Shown here in pieces: positions 5,326 through 6,828 of a DNA stretch of 6,828 nucleotides. Source of the stretch: Clostridia bacterium (GTDB lineage: Bacteria > Bacillota > Clostridia > Oscillospirales > CAG-272); contig JAGDBW010000199.1 in NCBI GenBank assembly GCA_017958845.1, positions 1 through 6,828 on the forward strand, read 5' to 3'. Below the pieces are notes generated by a model. It was not told the DNA's origin. It did no database searches and was given only the letters and a program-made list of their open reading frames with translations. Made by a program: the position numbers and the translations under genes. Positions within the stretch are counted from its first letter, which is position 1, and each line of letters starts with the position of its first letter.

Positions 5326-6684
5326 ATGACAACCATACAGATCGTATTGCTCCTTTTGTTCGGCGTCACCTACGTTTTGATGATGGCGCTCTCGCGGGCG
5401 CGGCCCTACGTCGCTCTGTCCGCGGCCGTCGTGTTTGTGCTGTTGGGCGTGATCCCGGGGACCGGCTTTGACTACGGGCTGCTCTCCGCCGTCTCGCAGA
5501 TCGACTGGAACGTGCTGCTCATGATCGCCGGCACCATGGGGCTGGTGGCGCTCTTTATCGACTCGGAAATGCCCAAGCGCATGTCCGACCTGTTGATGTC
5601 AAAGATGCCCAACGTGCGCTGGATGATCGTCATCCTCTCGCTCTTTGCCGGTCTGGTCTCGGCCTTTGTGGACAACGTGGCGACGGTGCTCATGATCGCG
5701 CCGGTCGCGCTGGCCGTGTGCCGCAAGCTGGACGTCAACCCCGTCGCGCCCCTCATCTGCATCGCCGTCTCCTCCAACCTGCAGGGCGCGGCGACGCTGG
5801 TGGGCGACACCACCTCGATCCTGCTCGGACGGGCGGCGCACCTCGACTTTATGGACTTTTTCTGGGATCAGGGCCGGCCGGGGATGTTCTTTGTGGTGGA
5901 GGCGGGGGCGCTGGCTTCCGCGTTTCTCATCGTGTGGATGTTCCGCCGCGAAAAACAGCCGCTCGAACACGGCCCGATCACCGAGGTCGAGGACCGGGTG
6001 CCGACCGTCTTGCTCTTCGGGGCCATCGCCACCCTGATCGCCGTCTCCTTTATCCCCTACAAAGACATGGCCGACGGCGGCATCTACAAGCCCGATATCA
6101 CCAACGGCCTGATCTGCATGACCTTTTTTGTCATCGGGCTGATCCGCGACGTCATCCGCCGCCGCGACAAGACCCGGCTCAAAGCGATGGTCGCCGAGAT
6201 CGACTACAGGACCCTTTTGCTTTTGGCCTCGCTCTTTGTCGTCATCGGCGGCATCACCCGCGCGGGCATCATCGACAAGATCGGGGCCGCCATCTCCACC
6301 CTCGGCGGCAGCGGCTCGCGCGCCAACATCTTTCTCATCTATACGGTAATCGTCTTTGTGTCGGTGGGCTTTTCCGCCTTTATCGACAACATCCCCTACA
6401 CCGCCACCATGCTGCCCGTCGTGGCCAGCATCGCGGCCGCGCTGTCGGGATCGGGCGGGCTCGCCGTGGATCCCAAACTCTTTTATTACGGACTGCTCTG
6501 CGGAGCGACCCTGGGCGGAAACCTGACGCCCATCGGCGCGTCCGCCAACATCACCGCCATCGGCCTCTTACAAAAAAACGGCTACGACGTGCGCTCCCGC
6601 GACTTTTTGCGCATCGGGGTACCGTTTACCCTGACGGCCGTTCTGGTCGGTTATGCGCTCATCTGGCTATTTTGGCATCCATAA
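5326..6684 (+). CDS. ArsB/NhaD/SLC13-type membrane permease
   Basis: This 452-aa polytopic protein has about ten to twelve membrane segments and the two-fold repeated plan of the ion transporter superfamily that holds ArsB, NhaD and SLC13 carriers. First-half motif: SAFVDNVATVLMIAPVA (from S112), then GAATLVGDTTSILLG (around 155-169). Second-half motif: SAFIDNIPYTATMLPVV (from S350), then GATLGGNLTPIGASANI (around 393-409). These paired SAF-D-N and G-N/T-L-x-G elements form the re-entrant substrate and ion sites in the family. A charged cytoplasmic loop near 205-225 and another near 270-292 separate helical blocks. The substrate cannot be read from the sequence: arsenite, sodium/proton exchange, dicarboxylate and sulfate carriers all share this fold. 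Where many ArsB-type members have GDPPN, this one has GDTTS (160-164). The gene starts 46 nt after the YitT gene with only a weak ribosome site. Of 26 Phe codons about 21 are TTT. Confidence 0.85.
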   Translation: MTTIQIVLLLLFGVTYVLMMALSRARPYVALSAAVVFVLLGVIPGTGFDYGLLSAVSQIDWNVLLMIAGTMGLVALFIDSEMPKRMSDLLMSKMPNVRWMIVILSLFAGLVSAFVDNVATVLMIAPVALAVCRKLDVNPVAPLICIAVSSNLQGAATLVGDTTSILLGRAAHLDFMDFFWDQGRPGMFFVVEAGALASAFLIVWMFRREKQPLEHGPITEVEDRVPTVLLFGAIATLIAVSFIPYKDMADGGIYKPDITNGLICMTFFVIGLIRDVIRRRDKTRLKAMVAEIDYRTLLLLASLFVVIGGITRAGIIDKIGAAISTLGGSGSRANIFLIYTVIVFVSVGFSAFIDNIPYTATMLPVVASIAAALSGSGGLAVDPKLFYYGLLCGATLGGNLTPIGASANITAIGLLQKNGYDVRSRDFLRIGVPFTLTAVLVGYALIWLFWHP

Positions 6685-6707
6685 ACCACGCTCCGCCATC
6701 ACGCCAG

Positions 6708-6715
6708 AAGGGAGG
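6708..6715 (+). promoter_or_regulatory. Strong Shine-Dalgarno site of the last gene
   Basis: AAGGGAGG lies five bases before ATG 6721, the strongest ribosome-binding site in the window. The 36-nt gap after the permease stop holds no visible promoter or terminator, so the gene is probably read from upstream. Confidence 0.75.
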
Positions 6716-6720
6716 ACGAC

Positions 6721-6828
6721 ATGCTCTATCTCAACGATCTGCGCGTCTGCGGCACCATCGAGCCGATCGCGGTGGACCCGCGCCATCTGCGCGCGTCCTG
6801 GCGGCTCACCTCGGACCTGACCGGCGTG
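6721..6828 (+). CDS. Partial gene, probable alpha-L-rhamnosidase (GH78) N-terminus
   Basis: Only the first 36 codons are present and the frame is open at the window edge. The residues LYLNDLRVCGTIEPIAVDP followed by RASWRLTSDLTGV follow the typical opening of bacterial GH78 alpha-L-rhamnosidases: a short beta strand 'L-x-V-x-G...P-x-x-x-D', then 'P-R-x-S-W-R-L-x-S-D-x-x-G-V'. Such enzymes remove terminal rhamnose from plant or microbial glycans; catalytic residues lie far downstream and cannot be checked. There is no signal peptide, so the enzyme would be cytoplasmic, as is common for GH78 in Bacillota. The matched stretch is short, so a different beta-sandwich glycosidase is possible. Confidence 0.6.
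   Translation, partial: MLYLNDLRVCGTIEPIAVDPRHLRASWRLTSDLTGV

Noticed and set aside
4134..5369. Long minus-strand open frame (411 codons) opposite the YitT gene
   Set aside because: Its product is rich in His, Asp, Gln and Arg in a pattern typical of the antisense of GC-rich genes, it resembles no family, and the + strand gene there is a clear YitT protein.
1..6828. CRISPR array, tRNA/rRNA gene, insertion sequence or phage genes
   Set aside because: I saw no regularly spaced repeats, no cloverleaf-like sequence, no transposase or integrase, and no terminal inverted repeats. The only direct repeats are the coding zinc-ribbon units and the poly-Gly run.

Overview
The window looks like a piece of a GC-rich Bacillota (Clostridia-type) chromosome. 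The basis is the protein families present (an XRE regulator with a membrane tail, a Bacillus YdjI/YdjG/YdjH-like module, a YitT protein, and the likely start of a GH78 rhamnosidase), purine-rich Shine-Dalgarno sites, sigma-70-type promoters, and short or overlapping gene junctions. No marker gene fixes the genus. All recognised genes lie on the + strand.

Layout: (1) 1-322 is an intergenic control region. A strong promoter reads left out of the window (22-49, - strand). A second strong extended -10 promoter reads right (164-192) and is followed by a roughly 125-nt leader that can fold. (2) 323-931 encodes a 202-aa XRE-type regulator with four predicted membrane helices, closed by a textbook terminator (958-989). 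(3) A new promoter (1052-1080) starts a tightly packed three-gene unit: an SPFH protein ending in three zinc ribbons (1134-2414), a two-zinc-ribbon protein with a C-terminal membrane helix (2417-3505), and a secreted, membrane-anchored TPM-domain protein (3502-4236). The gene types match YdjI, YdjG and YdjH of Bacillus subtilis, a membrane complex that works with the phage-shock protein PspA. No pspA gene is in the window. The middle gene is broken by one in-frame TAG at 3017-3019, with the family reading frame continuing intact on both sides. (4) 4320-5279 is a YitT-family membrane protein with a C-terminal DUF2179 domain. 5326-6684 is an ArsB/NhaD/SLC13-type permease. 6721 to the edge is the start of what looks like an alpha-L-rhamnosidase. 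These three are closely spaced (46 and 36 nt gaps) and may be co-transcribed, but no shared function is evident.

The point most worth checking is the single TAG inside the YdjG-like gene: mutation, sequence error, or read-through/recoding. The rest is a variant of a partly characterised envelope-stress module, not a clearly new system. All family assignments rest on reading the translated sequence, without database searches.
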